Positions 25,869 through 38,100 of a stretch of 64,000 nucleotides of DNA are shown one piece after another. Position 1 is the stretch's first letter; every line of letters begins with the position of its first letter. The translations under genes were made by a program, and so were the position numbers. The DNA comes from Clavelina lepadiformis (taxonomy: Eukaryota > Chordata > Ascidiacea > Aplousobranchia > Clavelinidae). The notes beneath the pieces are model-generated. The model was not told the origin of the DNA. It searched no databases and saw only the letters and a program-made list of their open reading frames with translations. The stretch is taken from positions 21,142,001 through 21,206,000 of the forward strand of contig NC_135242.1 in the NCBI RefSeq assembly GCF_947623445.1, written 5' to 3'.

Positions 25869-26420
25869 ATGTCAATTTTGTGCAATGACATGAAAGTCAG
25901 AGTGAGCTCTGTACTAAATCGAGATACCAAGCAATATGGGAAGCAAATGATGTTTGACCAAAATGAGGATACATGTTGGAATTCAGATCAAGTAATGTGT
26001 CTAACATTTAACAAATTAATGTTCCAGCTGTATCATTATAACCGAGAAAAATAGCTACCTGTCAAAATATTATTTTAATACTTTCAGGGTGATATACAGT
26101 GGTTGAAAATTCGTCTGGGAAAATCGTACGATGTAACTACAAACTATGAGCTCATTCTCCAGTTTCAAGGAGGCTTCAGTTGTCGCGAGTGTGTAATTAA
26201 TGCATTAGATGAGAAGAGCAAAATAATTGCTGCTACAAAGTGCTATCCAGAGGATGTAAACTCAAAGCAAGTTTTCAAATTAAAATTTATGCTAGAATCC
26301 TCTGCTGCTAACCAAGAAGCTGTGGAAATGAAGTTGTTAGAGATAAATTTCCAACACACAACAGACTTTTTCGGAAGAGTAACAATTTATTACATTGATA
26401 TAATACAATCTGACAAGTGA
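25869..26420 (+). CDS. NR2C2AP: NR2C2AP-like protein (TRA16 family, discoidin-like fold)
   Basis: Two exons (25869-25991, 26088-26420) join in phase to 151 residues. Human NR2C2AP, described as a repressor partner of the nuclear receptor TR4 (NR2C2), has 139. Strong matches are VSSVLNRDTKQYGK, DQNEDTCWNSDQG, LQFQGGFSCRECV and TTDFFGRVTIYYI. The start at 25869 was chosen because it aligns with the family; an in-frame ATG at 25836 would overlap the TMEM234 coding end. No polyadenylation signal separates it from TMEM234; AATAAA at 26525-26530 could serve both. A tunicate-style operon resolved by spliced-leader trans-splicing would explain the spacing: TAG sites at 25840 and 25849 precede the start codon. 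The operon is an inference. Confidence 0.92.
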
Positions 26421-26434
26421 AAAACTAAAAGCAA

Positions 26435-26459
26435 AAATACACCTAATCTAGGTGTATTT
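26435..26459. repeat. Perfect 11-bp inverted repeat in NR2C2AP 3' UTR
   Basis: Arms AAATACACCTA and TAGGTGTATTT flank a 3-base loop (ATC). The hairpin begins 15 bases after the NR2C2AP stop codon. It is too AT-rich and has the wrong arm sequence for a histone-type stem-loop. It could stabilise or process the transcript end. Confidence 0.7.
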
Positions 26460-26763
26460 GGCAAACGACCTCACAATGTCATCTTCTGTTGTTGTGTCCC
26501 ACAGCAACAACTTTGACTAAAAACAATAAAACATGAATTTAGAGAAATATGCAAAAGACTAATTTGTGTATCTTTGTATTACCTGTGGCAGAAACAGACA
26601 CAAGCTTGATAAAGTGCAATGGTGAGGCCTCTTTTCAGATGCGTGGTTATTTTGAACCAATAAAAATACTGAATTATCAGCATTGTACACCATCATTTCT
26701 AATGGAAAAAGTAACAGGAAATTACCACAAAAAATACACTTCAAAACGTGCATTTGACAATAA

Positions 26764-27560
26764 CTACCGACCACTTGATTGTTGATGGCTTGTTTGCATT
26801 ATTTGCCATTCATAATCCTGAGCATAAATCCTAAACTCTTGCTGTATATGCTGAAATGTTGCGCCCGGATCATCTTTCCAGCGAGAGAATACGGCACAAG
26901 TTATGTGGTCGATATCTTTCCTGGGCCATAATAAGAAATTCATGGATGGCACAGAAGTGGAGACACCCTGCATAAGAACACGTTTTTAACATGTGCCATA
27001 GCATTAGGTTGATCAGCGGTCAGAAGCTGCTTAGCTGGGTTTTTAACCTATTAATTTGTACCTCATGTAAGTGATGATATGTAGAGGCATGCAACTGTAC
27101 TGTATCCTTGTCAAGTAAATTTTTTCCATTATCAATGGAAAACATTGATTCCTGTGATTTAAAAACAAACTTGAATCTCAGTGAAATCGCAGATCATAAA
27201 CAAAGATAGTAATTTAAAACATTATATTTGCATGAACATAGCACCTCTGCCGCTTTCATAATAGTTGACTCGTAGTTGCTTGTCATTACAGGAACAATAT
27301 CGGTGGCTCTGTACAAAATGGGCAACTTCTTTGAGTCTTTGAAGACAAATGCCACATATACACGAAATTCAAATTGGTCAGCTGAGAAAAAATTTCATTT
27401 AAGCACATAATAGGTACACTTCAAAGTAACACTATGTTTGAATAATTAACATGAAGCAAATAACATAAGGCAAAACAGTTTTACCAAGAGGTTCAGACTT
27501 CAATGTCAGGCGTCTTCTTAACCTTTGCATTACAATACTTTTCCTAGTTTTGCAGCTCAT
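26764..27560 (-). CDS. Unrecognised four-exon gene, 168 residues
   Basis: Exons 27560-27485, 27381-27245, 27151-27062 and 26967-26764 join in phase to a complete frame from ATG to stop. The acceptors are good (TTTTCTCAG, AAATCACAG, TTATGCAG); the donors GTGCTA and GTACAA are weak. The protein has a basic start (RLRRRLTLK), a possible beta-rich part (FEFRVYVAFVFKDSKKLP), and an aromatic C-terminal half (NFLLWPRKDIDHITC, EFRIYAQDYEWQ). No signal peptide, membrane span or known motif is visible. It converges on NR2C2AP with 343 bp between the two stop codons. I cannot assign a family. Confidence 0.6.
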
Positions 27561-29745
27561 GGTTAACGAATTCAGAATGATTATTTACATTCTTTCCAAA
27601 TGACTTGCATATGTGAAAAAATTTCCTTTTGGCAATGTACAGTCTGACAAAGATCTTTTTCTTTGTTTTGATGTGGTATACTATTTATTGTTAATTTTTG
27701 AGCTTTGGACTGGAATGAACCAGCTGCAACATGTTGTTATTGGCAGTAAGGAGGTTGATCTTTAACAAGTTGTAATCGGGATCAATAGATTAAACTTCAA
27801 AGACTTAAAATTGAGCAGAAAAATTTGTGTAGAAATAGTCAAATTCTTTGGTCTTAGGATGCTCTTTCTTCTTGATAGCCCATGATGACCAGAATCAAAA
27901 CAAAACGAAAAGCAATTTGACTTGCTGCTTTGAATTTGACAGCTTGTGTGTGATGATGAAATCCAATTCCTGGACGTTTAACAACTTCAGTAAAGGCGGA
28001 CAGATTTGAACATCAATTCTTCATTAGCAAGTAGAATATGGAAGTAACAACAAATCCACTGACGGTTCGGTGACATTCTTCAGAAGTTTTACAAATGTTG
28101 ACATTTTTCTTAAAATTGCAATGTAGTGACTTAATAATTACACCATAAGCTTCTTTGCTCTGTGAAAACAGTGATGCCACTTGGTTTAAGTTTTTCAAAA
28201 TCATTATTATTATCAAGCTTCAATAACGGAGTAAATGTGAAAATCTAACTTCTTATTCCTAAACATAAAAAATTACCGAGGCTTACAGATAAAATCGCAT
28301 GTGTGACAACGCAGTTCGGTACTTAGTTTTCATGATATAATTTATATCGAGCTAGACATCTTACGGTAGATTTCCGTTAATTCATCCACCTTGGGACCTC
28401 AATAGGGGGTCAAAATGCAACTAATGTATGGTGCTTCCTTGATTATTATTATCCGGTCTAATTGGGACATTTTTTTAGAAATCTGAATGGATAATTGAAT
28501 TCTTATACTGTAGTTATATTCAAGAGATGAGACAATCATTTTACATTTCATGTTGCCTTTTGAATATGAAGCCATCTCAAACTAGTTATAAGAGTTAAAA
28601 AGTTATAAGATTACAGTTAAGTTTTAAAGATACAATAACATGCAAGTACAACAACATTAATAAGAATAGGCCACATCAAACACACTGTACATTTAAAGCT
28701 GCAGAAGGTTTCACAGTCCATTTGTTTTATTGTATTGTTACATCATAAAGCTCGTTCATCAGTCAACCATAGTATCGAATGTCGGTTAAACGAGGTGTGG
28801 ATAATTAAGCACTGTATTCTTTATATACACGTCTATACAGACATATGATATAAGCTCTTAACCTAATTTAGTAAGGTAACTCTTTATAAGTCTAGGTTCC
28901 TGCTATAGTGGAAAGTGTGGCAGCTGTAAGCACAAGATTTATCAACATACATGTCTAATAGTTTACTCATCACACTGATTCATAATAAATATAGATAAAC
29001 TGGTTGTTTGAACGGCAATTTATAATATGCTAAATAAACAAAGATTTGAGGCTTTAGTGGACGCCAAAATTTGCATGTTTGCACTCGACTGGAAAGCACA
29101 ACAGTTTCTGCTACTGCTGAGAAATCATGCATACAAAGACGTAAATTTTGGCTTGGTGGCGTGTGCATTGATTCGAAGCTTTAATTGTTTGTTTATTATA
29201 AATTGGCATTGTCAACGTTGGTGCAACTGTTTAGGTTTGGTGGCCGTGCTAACCTTCCGTGGGTACAGCATCACTGTATAGGCCATCGTTAACACCTTGC
29301 ATATTTTAAAGCTAGGATTTTGTCGTTTTTTCCGGTTCATCGTTTGTATGTGTGCATATTTTTTGTTATATTTTACATTTACAATGTTTGCACCATTCTT
29401 TTCTTTATCTGCAGTCAATTATCAATTATGCAGTCAATTATCGTGAACCTGAACTTAAACCTACACTCCTACAGCCCTATACCCTTTCTGCGGGGCAGCT
29501 GTTAACCAATTTTTTTAATTATGCTCCATCGACAAGTTATCTTTACGATTCGTCGGCACTTACAGCACATCATTTTTGTGACTAAAAGGCCTAGGAGCAT
29601 CTGTCAATAATTTATGAATAAAAAGCGGCGGAATAGATTTATGCTAGTGCGTGCAAATGTGGCAGCACAAGTAGATTAGCTCTTCAAGTAAAAAGTGGCT
29701 GTCATGTAGCCTTCAGCGTTTGCTAGATGGAGCCTTTTTATCACC
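27561..29745. other. Intergenic stretch, no gene seen
   Basis: AT-rich. Short frames (28013-28216, 28980-29281) have no known counterpart. At about 28909-28950 a motif TAGTGGAAAGTGTGGCAG followed by CACAAGAT recurs at about 44199-44240, which suggests a worn dispersed repeat. Confidence 0.4.
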
Positions 29746-29753
29746 GCTTAGAG

Positions 29754-30242
29754 CAGGGGTGACGAACCTATTCGATGACGCGGGCCACTTTGTCAGTTAC
29801 GGCTGAGCAAGCGGGCCGCACAATTTTTTTAACATTTTGCATAATAATTAGCATTCAAGCACAACCGCTTCATTTGGCAGATTTTTAGCTGCTCCCGCGG
29901 CCGCAAAAAATACATCGATTGAGTGCGGCAATCTATTGAAGACATACTGCTGCGACTCAATTGTGCTATCAGCTTTTGATATCGCATTGCGCAAAGATTA
30001 GAAACAGGTGAAAGAAAGTTCAAGACTGCTGGTCTCACCGGACGCTTCGTTCAAGACTGCTGGTCTCCCGGACGCAAAATTTAACCCTAAATTCCGGACA
30101 TGTCCGGAATTTTCCGGACGGTATGGCTATGACTTATAGGAATTTCCTATAAGTCCTATATGTCTTGCATGTATGGGCGTTTGTCAAATCGTTTGGTGGG
30201 CCGCACAAAATTGTTTGGCGGGCCGCAGGTTCGTCACCCCTG
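29754..30242. mobile_element. hAT-type MITE, family C, with intact 8-bp target duplication and internal palindromes
   Basis: Perfect 15-bp terminal inverted repeats (CAGGGGTGACGAACC) are flanked by GCTTAGAG at 29746-29753 and 30243-30250. The 489-bp interior has no intact transposase. It holds a short tandem duplication (GTTCAAGACTGCTGGTCTC at about 30018 and 30051) and two palindromes, at 30089-30112 and 30131-30155. Confidence 0.9.
30089..30155. repeat. Two adjacent palindromes inside the hAT element
   Basis: 30089-30112 is a perfect 24-bp palindrome with half-site AAATTCCGGACA. 30131-30155 is a 25-bp palindrome with half-site GACTTATAGGAA around one central T. Both could form hairpins or cruciforms. 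Confidence 0.85.
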
Positions 30243-30250
30243 GCTTAGAG

Positions 30251-32154
30251 TAAGAGAAAGAAGGAGTCTCTTAATCTAAATTGTGGGAAAAAGCTTCATC
30301 AAGCCAGCTGCCAGTAGGTTCGAAATCACTTGAGCATAACTCGAGCATAACTCGAGCATTTTCTCTCTTAATCTAATCGGTGATAAAACAGCTATATTCT
30401 ATCGGTCTATCCACTTGTGAAGTTTCAATTCGTCGGCACTGTAGCATTCTTGTTCTAACGCCACCTCTGCACCTCTCTGACGCACAAAAAAGATTTGTTT
30501 GGCGCAACCTCTAACAGCACTGGCAACCTGTCATGTGCCTTGTGCCGTGACGTTCTCCCACTAAACGTACTGGTGTAATATGTCTATTGGTTAATGTAGC
30601 CTGGGCTACATATTGTACATGTAACCTACCTAGAGGTGATACTATACCAAACACATTTCATTGCATAAATCGTTATATTGTTTGAGCTTTGTATCATACC
30701 CGTCATACTTTTTGCAAATCTCGTTTAACATTGGTCTATTTGTCATTCGACAATAGAAGTTTTTACCATTACAGTTGACCTTTTCTCCTCCTTTTACCAG
30801 TCTTCTACTTTATTTATACCATCTACCAAGTATAGTAAGTTATAACCCCATAATATATAGCCTACATACACAATTGTGCTTTCAGCATCGAACACAATAC
30901 TCAAATATTTTGAAGAAAAATAATGCCTTGCCCTTGCATGCTTATTCTCATGCCTTGCATCAAAGAGCTAAAAGGCTATGGTTTTGACAAATTCAAACTA
31001 ATGAGAGTTAGTTCAAGTTTTTTTTAGATGTAATGACATCTAACTCATATAACAATCAGCAGATTATACCAACTATTGAATTTATTGTTGTATAGTAAAC
31101 ATTCGATACAAACCATTAACGTAAACCTTGTGAAAACTCAACCAAACTTCGACGTTTTTGTTACAACCTTATTTCAATAGAAAATAAGATTTTGTTGTAA
31201 GAATTTTTTTAATTTAGTTGAGATCAACTACGTTGTTGCTTGATTTTTATTGTACCAATGGTTACACTGCTACTTTTAAGTTGTTGTCTAAGCCCTGACA
31301 ACTTTTTGGTCTACCATGTAGTCGTTAATGTTCATGAGGAAAAGAATGACACAGACCTCAGTAGTTAACATTTATTTCATGGAAGCGTGTTAGAACGATA
31401 ACAAAAATTAAAGTGAAGAGAAATAGGCTAAGCTTAACGTGAATGGTTATTGTTCTTTTCAATTCTCTATTGACATCAAACATTTCCTTGACAAATTGAT
31501 TGATTGATCTTGAATCAACCAAAAGCAACTAGGCCTATCTGTGGCATCGCTCAGTATCTCAACAGTCTAATGAATTTGATGCGCAACATCATGTGCATCA
31601 CAGAACATCAAATATTCTAGATTTTCATCGTCTACCATTCCTCATGCTCATGCATATCGTGTAAATTATGGTACATTTTTTGTGACAAAAAAAATAGCAG
31701 CTGATAAACACAGTGTCAGAGGATAATAACAGTATATCTTTTTTATGGAACAAATCAAGAAACAATAAGAACATGTCATTGCTGGTTTTGTGAACACGAT
31801 TGTTTATTGTTGAATGTATCCATCCTGTTTTCCTGGAATAAAACGATAATGATAACAATGATTTGACTGTTTAGCTTGTTATTTGTTATCGTTGTCTTTA
31901 ATCCAAAATTGTAAACACTATATGTAATAATGATACACTGAGACTTGCTATATTTCGGTCTATCTTTTCCTAAACAGAGATTCTTTATAATGTTGTTGCT
32001 ACTTATTGAAATAGTAAGCGCTAGTTGCAAATAATTCCTTGTTTATACGCTCAATTTTTAACTATAACCAGTAACCTAACTCTTTGCTAAAAAGTGCAAG
32101 TTTCCAAAAGTTACTCGACATTAAACATTTTTTAAAGTGAAATGAACTTTGGTT
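30251..32154. other. Intergenic stretch 3' of the serine protease gene
   Basis: No gene recognised. TTTATT at 31803-31808 reads AATAAA on the minus strand and could be the distal polyadenylation signal of the protease gene. Frames at 31625-31858 and 31776-32030 (minus) have no match I know. Confidence 0.4.
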
Positions 32155-35100
32155 TCAGTTATAATATAGCTGTGTATGAAAAAGGTGCTTCGAAGTCTTA
32201 CCTATGTTTTCCCATATCCAGTCAGTAAAAAAGCTGACCTCTGTATAAACTCCAGGTAGTTTTGCTAAGCCACAGCCAAACCCCCAGCTCACAATTCCAG
32301 CTAAGACATACGCGCCTGTATCATTTAAATAGCATGAAAGTGGTCCACCGGAATCTCCCTGCAAAAATGTAAGTTTTGATAACAGCACAACCAATAGTTT
32401 CTTGTTAATAAGTATACCTGGTTATTTCAAGTGGTGGTAGTAAAAACATTTACAAGAGCTTAAAATGGTGTCAATTTTTAATCGAGGAAAATCTGGAGAC
32501 GTTTAAGCGCACGGTAACGTGAATCGATAAGAAAAGTTTACTTGGCATGCGTCGCGCTGTCCTTCCGGTTTGCCAGCACATATCATGCGGTCAGTAACAA
32601 AATCAGCAAGCCAGTCCTCCTGTTTACAAGTTTTGTTCCCTATTATGTCGACCTGAGCTTGTTGAAGAATGTCCGGGTGTGTTGCGGTTGCTGTCAAAAT
32701 TTTAGAAAAATATTTCGCATTTAAAGACGTAAAATGGTGCAAACATTTCCTTTATTCTCTTTAACACACGGACATTTAATTTTTATGTAATAAAAGGTGG
32801 CAGCGATTGCACTCATATTTTGTTTCTAATTGAAAATTTCAAATCCATTAATTTAAGTAGAGTTTGCACAACGTACTTGAATCTTCGCTTGTACCCCAAC
32901 CGGTCACGTAGCAAGCCATTCCATCGGGGAAAACGAAGCCTTGAGGGGGAATGCATATCGGTTGTATGAAGCTAGAGAACTCTAGGCTTCGGTCGAGCTA
33001 ACGCAAAAGTGAAATAGTTTAATGGGGGCTATTATAAAGGAATTTATGCGCCGAAAACCAAACTAGCAAGCTTAGTTCATTGCATGTTGTAGTACTGTAT
33101 TCCGTTTCGATCTGGTAAATGAACTAACTTTCAAATACCTTCATGAGGCTTATGTCATAATCAAAGGATTGGTCGTTTTCGTATTCTTCGTGCTGTTTGA
33201 TGAAAGTAACTCCTCTCTTCTGCGCAGGAGGTCTGTCTTTTAAAGACAAAGCTGACGTTCCCATGTAAACAACCCAGTCAGACGGGTTTAATCGACTGCA
33301 AAGAAATGTATAAACAACAAGCTTATTTTTTATATAAACCTTAAAACTGACAACCGCATTTTTTCATGAAATAAATGCAAAACACACATATGTGTCCATT
33401 TTTCTGCTAAAGTAAAAGCATTATACATCACACCCATGCTTTCAATTTCCACCCACCCAAATGTGCAGTGAGCCGCAGTGATGACCCAGTCCGCCATAAC
33501 GATCGACGCCCCGCACTTCATGGCCGGCCTCTTGCCAGGTGGCGACAACCACAAGCTAACCTGCCAAAAACATACCTGTTGATTTCATGGTTGTCTCAGA
33601 GACAATTTGAGACATAAACTGGGCAAGTGGGCAGCTGATAGCGGGTAGTAAAATACATTATGTGAAGTAGAATAATTTGGGCTCTTACAAACAACTTTGA
33701 GAAAAACAAAATGAGAGTACACATGTTCATGCAAATATTGGAATGCTTAACTGTCACATAAGAAACTTAAAGAATATTTCAACAAACACCGAAAGTAGTG
33801 ACTCACCAGCATATCCATGCACGATTGAAGTACTGTGCGCAAACACCATGCTAATATTTATATAATAAAATTGATTTAGCTGTTTTCATTTATGAGTTTC
33901 ATGGCTGTTATATCCACTCGCGAATGTGTAGAACAAAATTTGTAACGCTGCGAAACGGTTAGAGAGATTTAGTGACTATTTTGTGGTTGATGTGATCGCA
34001 TGGGCGTGGCATAGAATTGGATTTGAAGCCTATAATAAGTTTGTAAGGTATGTCAGGCAAGCGCCTTCATCTTGGTCAAAGAGTACGTTGCCTTCGTGTT
34101 AACAAATGCGATTATTACCATGTTTCGCGTGATAAGTAGCAATTAAAACTATGACTAACCGGTGCGGTAATATTTTTGTATGTGAATAATATGAACATAT
34201 AGTCTTTTTATTTGCTTTATGCAAAACCTTAAGCAATTACTCACGAAAATCCTTGCCTGGTCGTACAAATTGTTTTCTTAATATGACCACTCTTTCTACA
34301 CCTAATGCTGATTTGTGGGCCTGGAAAAGGTCACAGAGATGTATGATTAACGTTATGAACATCAATTCTACTTCAGGGCCAATTCAAATTCATCAATCAT
34401 TGACCAAGTTAACATGCCAAGTCTTCGATAAGAAGGCATCAAGCATTTACATTTGATAGTTTTGATGACATATTTAGCTGTTGTCTTGAAGGAATACTGA
34501 TTTTACATATACACTTTCCTATAGTGTACCACCAAACTTACCGCCTGTGTATTCAATAACTTAATTAAATGGAAGATCCCATATATCAGCATACTCGCCA
34601 AATTAACTTATTAAGTGTCCGGTTTTGGACTTGGACTTGAATGGTACAAGTGTTAATTTAATCTGTTAGTTCATGCAGAGTCGTGACACGTAACAATTAC
34701 GAAAGCATTCCAACGGCAAAATAGCAGGTAGGAGAAGGTAATTATCTTTCAAGAAGTTGTAGTGCTTCCAGCCAACTTGTCACATCAGGTTAATGTTAAA
34801 GCGCAAACGCTAGTAGGTTTACTACACAGGTTAAATGTTTGACAGGTCAGGCATTCGCAGGAAAAGGGTATCAACCCGCGTCTTAGCAGCAGCAGAGAGA
34901 ATACACTGAACCACCAATTATGTCGTTGCGACTTACACAAACCATACAAACGTGATGAAGCCGTTTTTCTTGCAAAATTTGTTCTACCAATAACTTTTCA
35001 AATAAAATGTTTTCAGCACATATTTGTGTCGTATTAACTTCAAACGACCTCATCAAATTAGCTTGGTGTCCGAAGTCGAACGAAGGGAGGCCCTATCGGG

Positions 35101-38100
35101 CACCCTACCTGCCATGGAAAGCTTCCAGCCGGGGCTTCAATGCCACCCACTACCCGACTGATTTGAAAAAAATGGCGGCTTTCGGTTGTTGTTTCTATAT
35201 TGCTATATGTACTCGTTTCTGTTGGTGTATTGCTCGTACTTAATTCAACCTGCGACGAGTAACAAGATATTCTGCCCGGTTCTGAAAACCTTATCCTACT
35301 CCAGTCAAATACACACTTTAAAGACCAGTAGGCCCTAACATAGCTTCAAAAGCGTTATTGGGTAAAATGTTGTTGTGGTAAAAATTTAAGGACCACGAAT
35401 CAAAGATGTTATTTCCCACTGTGTTAGGCGGTGGATTTATTTGTTAAGCTATATTGCCATTTTCCGTCAATTATAACACATGTATTATGGTAAAGCGAAA
35501 TTAACTTAATTAATTTAGAACTATCATAAAATATTTTGTGTTTCGGTTTTGTGAACTCCAGCAAGCTATACTAGGCTTATACTGCCAACTAGATAACGAA
35601 ATTTCCAAAAGTGCTTGTGGTAATTTAATCCTAATTGATTTTGGGAAGCAGGCTATAACCGTCACGCGACATCAATCAAAATAATGACGTAAAACCCACG
35701 TCCGCTTCCGCAATTTAATGTGAACAATATTTACGTCTTTATCTGATTTTTAATACTGCTCACACATATAACACGTTCAGTGTCGGGCTTCCCCACAGAA
35801 CTTTGCAGTGTTTCACTACATGGGCTGATCCTTGTTGAAAGTTTTCCCAATAAATCTTACGTCATCAAGTAAAATTCTTCATTGCTTTATTAAAACTGAC
35901 TTCATAGAATTGTGATGCTCCAAAATGCTGCTACCACTACGCTTCTTTGTGTTTCATTTAAAACGTTTTTATTAAGCTTCTATATTAATTGATCAATAGT
36001 CCACTCAACACGATTTCACCAAGAACTATTTAATCATCTAATTAAAATTTAAGTTATATACTTTCTAGTGTGATCAGTAAAGGAGCTTGTTGTCTACCAT
36101 ACATGGTAGATGATTTTAAATGAAAAAAAAACATAAAATAAAAAATATAAAAACCATCTTTACAACAGCATGCACCCTTGTGATGTAATAAGGCCAAATA
36201 AAACAACGTATTGTTCAGAGATGACATACCTGCCAGGGGTTTTGTACAATGTTTGTTGGAACGCCGCCAACAACGCGATGCCCCGAATCGTTGAGGCTTT
36301 GTTGCCATGCTGACTCGTTGATTGGGGGTGGAGGATCAAAAAAATAGTTACTACCTTCCGAGAAAGAGCGAGATGCGCCCCTTGTTTGAATGTATTTTCG
36401 TGGAAAATATCCGCACATAGAAGCTGAAAAAATAAAACTTGTTTCAAAATATTGCGTTTATGGTGTTGTTCACTTCCGAAACATTGATCGGTTCAAATAT
36501 TTAATTTTTGAGCAGCGACATTTCATTATAAAAGATGGTGCTGCTAAGATACATCTGAAGATTTTATCACTACCTTTTGTAGGCAACTAATTCGTTCCGG
36601 TGAGTTACTGCTTAACTGTTTACGTAAGGAAATTGCTTAATTGTGTGTTGTGTCAAAACAACATTAACGAAAAAAGATTCGGCGGAACTTTTTGTGAAAT
36701 TAAAGCAAAGAAAAACTGTTGCAAAAGCTGTTATAGTCACCGTACGCTATTGCTGAAGGTTTGATCGGTTTGGGTGATATATTGAAAGATCACGATAGAA
36801 ATATCCCATCATTTAAATGCAATCAATCAATCACGGCACCGACAAAATCATTTCATGATCACTTAATTACTTTCAAAAATTGCGGCTATATGGCACTGGG
36901 TATATGCGGTTACTCCTTTCTTAAAAAAGTAGAGTTTATTGTATAGATACCGGATATAGATTAGGGCGCCACATGTTTCAATGCAAAACAACGAAATCAT
37001 GTAATGCGATTTTGATAACCCTTTACTTAAACGTAGTAAGATATTACCAAGTAATCGCTTAAGCTGGATATCACACTGCCTCAGTCGCTTTTCTTTAAGT
37101 CTGACTCACGACCAGACTGTCAAACAACATCGTGGCAAACGTTTAATTACGGCGGGTTTATAATCGACTGACAGTTGATTACGCAGAAATCAAAATATGC
37201 ATTTCATCAGCAATATCTTTAGCCAACTTAAAGCTTATGTGCTTAGAGCTTTTGTGAAAGTTTTGTCTTTCGATAAGACTATACAGTCACACATGATTAA
37301 ATTTTAATAAGCCGAATCAATAATTATTCGAAAATTCTGAACACGCTGTTACATTTTTGCAAATGGCAGGATTTTTCCTGGGCTTCTCACAGCAACGCCC
37401 AGTCTCAGACCTTTGTTCGGATCTACACTTCATCTTTATTGGAGTCGCTTTTACGCGTTCCATGTTTATTGTTTAATCTTATCTAGGCCGTACGAAGATC
37501 GATTCAAGAAATTATGGTTGAAAACGGCATTTCGTAATGTGCCGGCTTTCCAAACTATGGTTAAGGAAAGTTACCGGCTATCGTAGTATACGTTTGCTTT
37601 GCTATAAACTCGGTCACATGTTTTACAATACAATATCAGACTTATGCAATTATGCCTTCCGCGTATGAACTTATACTGTAAGCAAAAAGCTAAATGATTG
37701 AAAGAAAGAAGTCTTATTATTTAGTGGTGGGTAGTTTTCGTTTGGTAATTCATTGAATTTGATCTACCGCTTTGGTAGGCCGGTACACATCCGTCGTCAT
37801 CTGCGTGGATATTAACACTCTGGCCAGAAAAGGGGTAATCCACCAAATCGGATTGAAGGCTGCTGCTTTTGTTACAACTTTTGTCCATATTCATGCAATT
37901 TTATTTATACATAAGCTCATGTTTTCGTCCGCAGTTAAGAGTGACATAGCACTGATGCGGAATAGTAATCCCACATGAAATACAACAAGTTAAAATAGTC
38001 ATCCATATACCGCAAAGTATAACCAGTCTGTACCCCACTACTCCAATAGCTGCACTATCGCAGTGACTGATCCTAACCGTAATTTCGATGAAATCGTACG

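Noticed and set aside
26549-26785. Plus-strand 78-codon frame between convergent genes
   Set aside because: It lies in the 3' region of NR2C2AP after the poly(A) signal, with no conserved motif and no splice support.
35065-35165. GC-rich patch in a protease intron as a coding exon
   Set aside because: The plus-strand frame is short and unflanked by splice sites; the minus strand has no phase-compatible exon.
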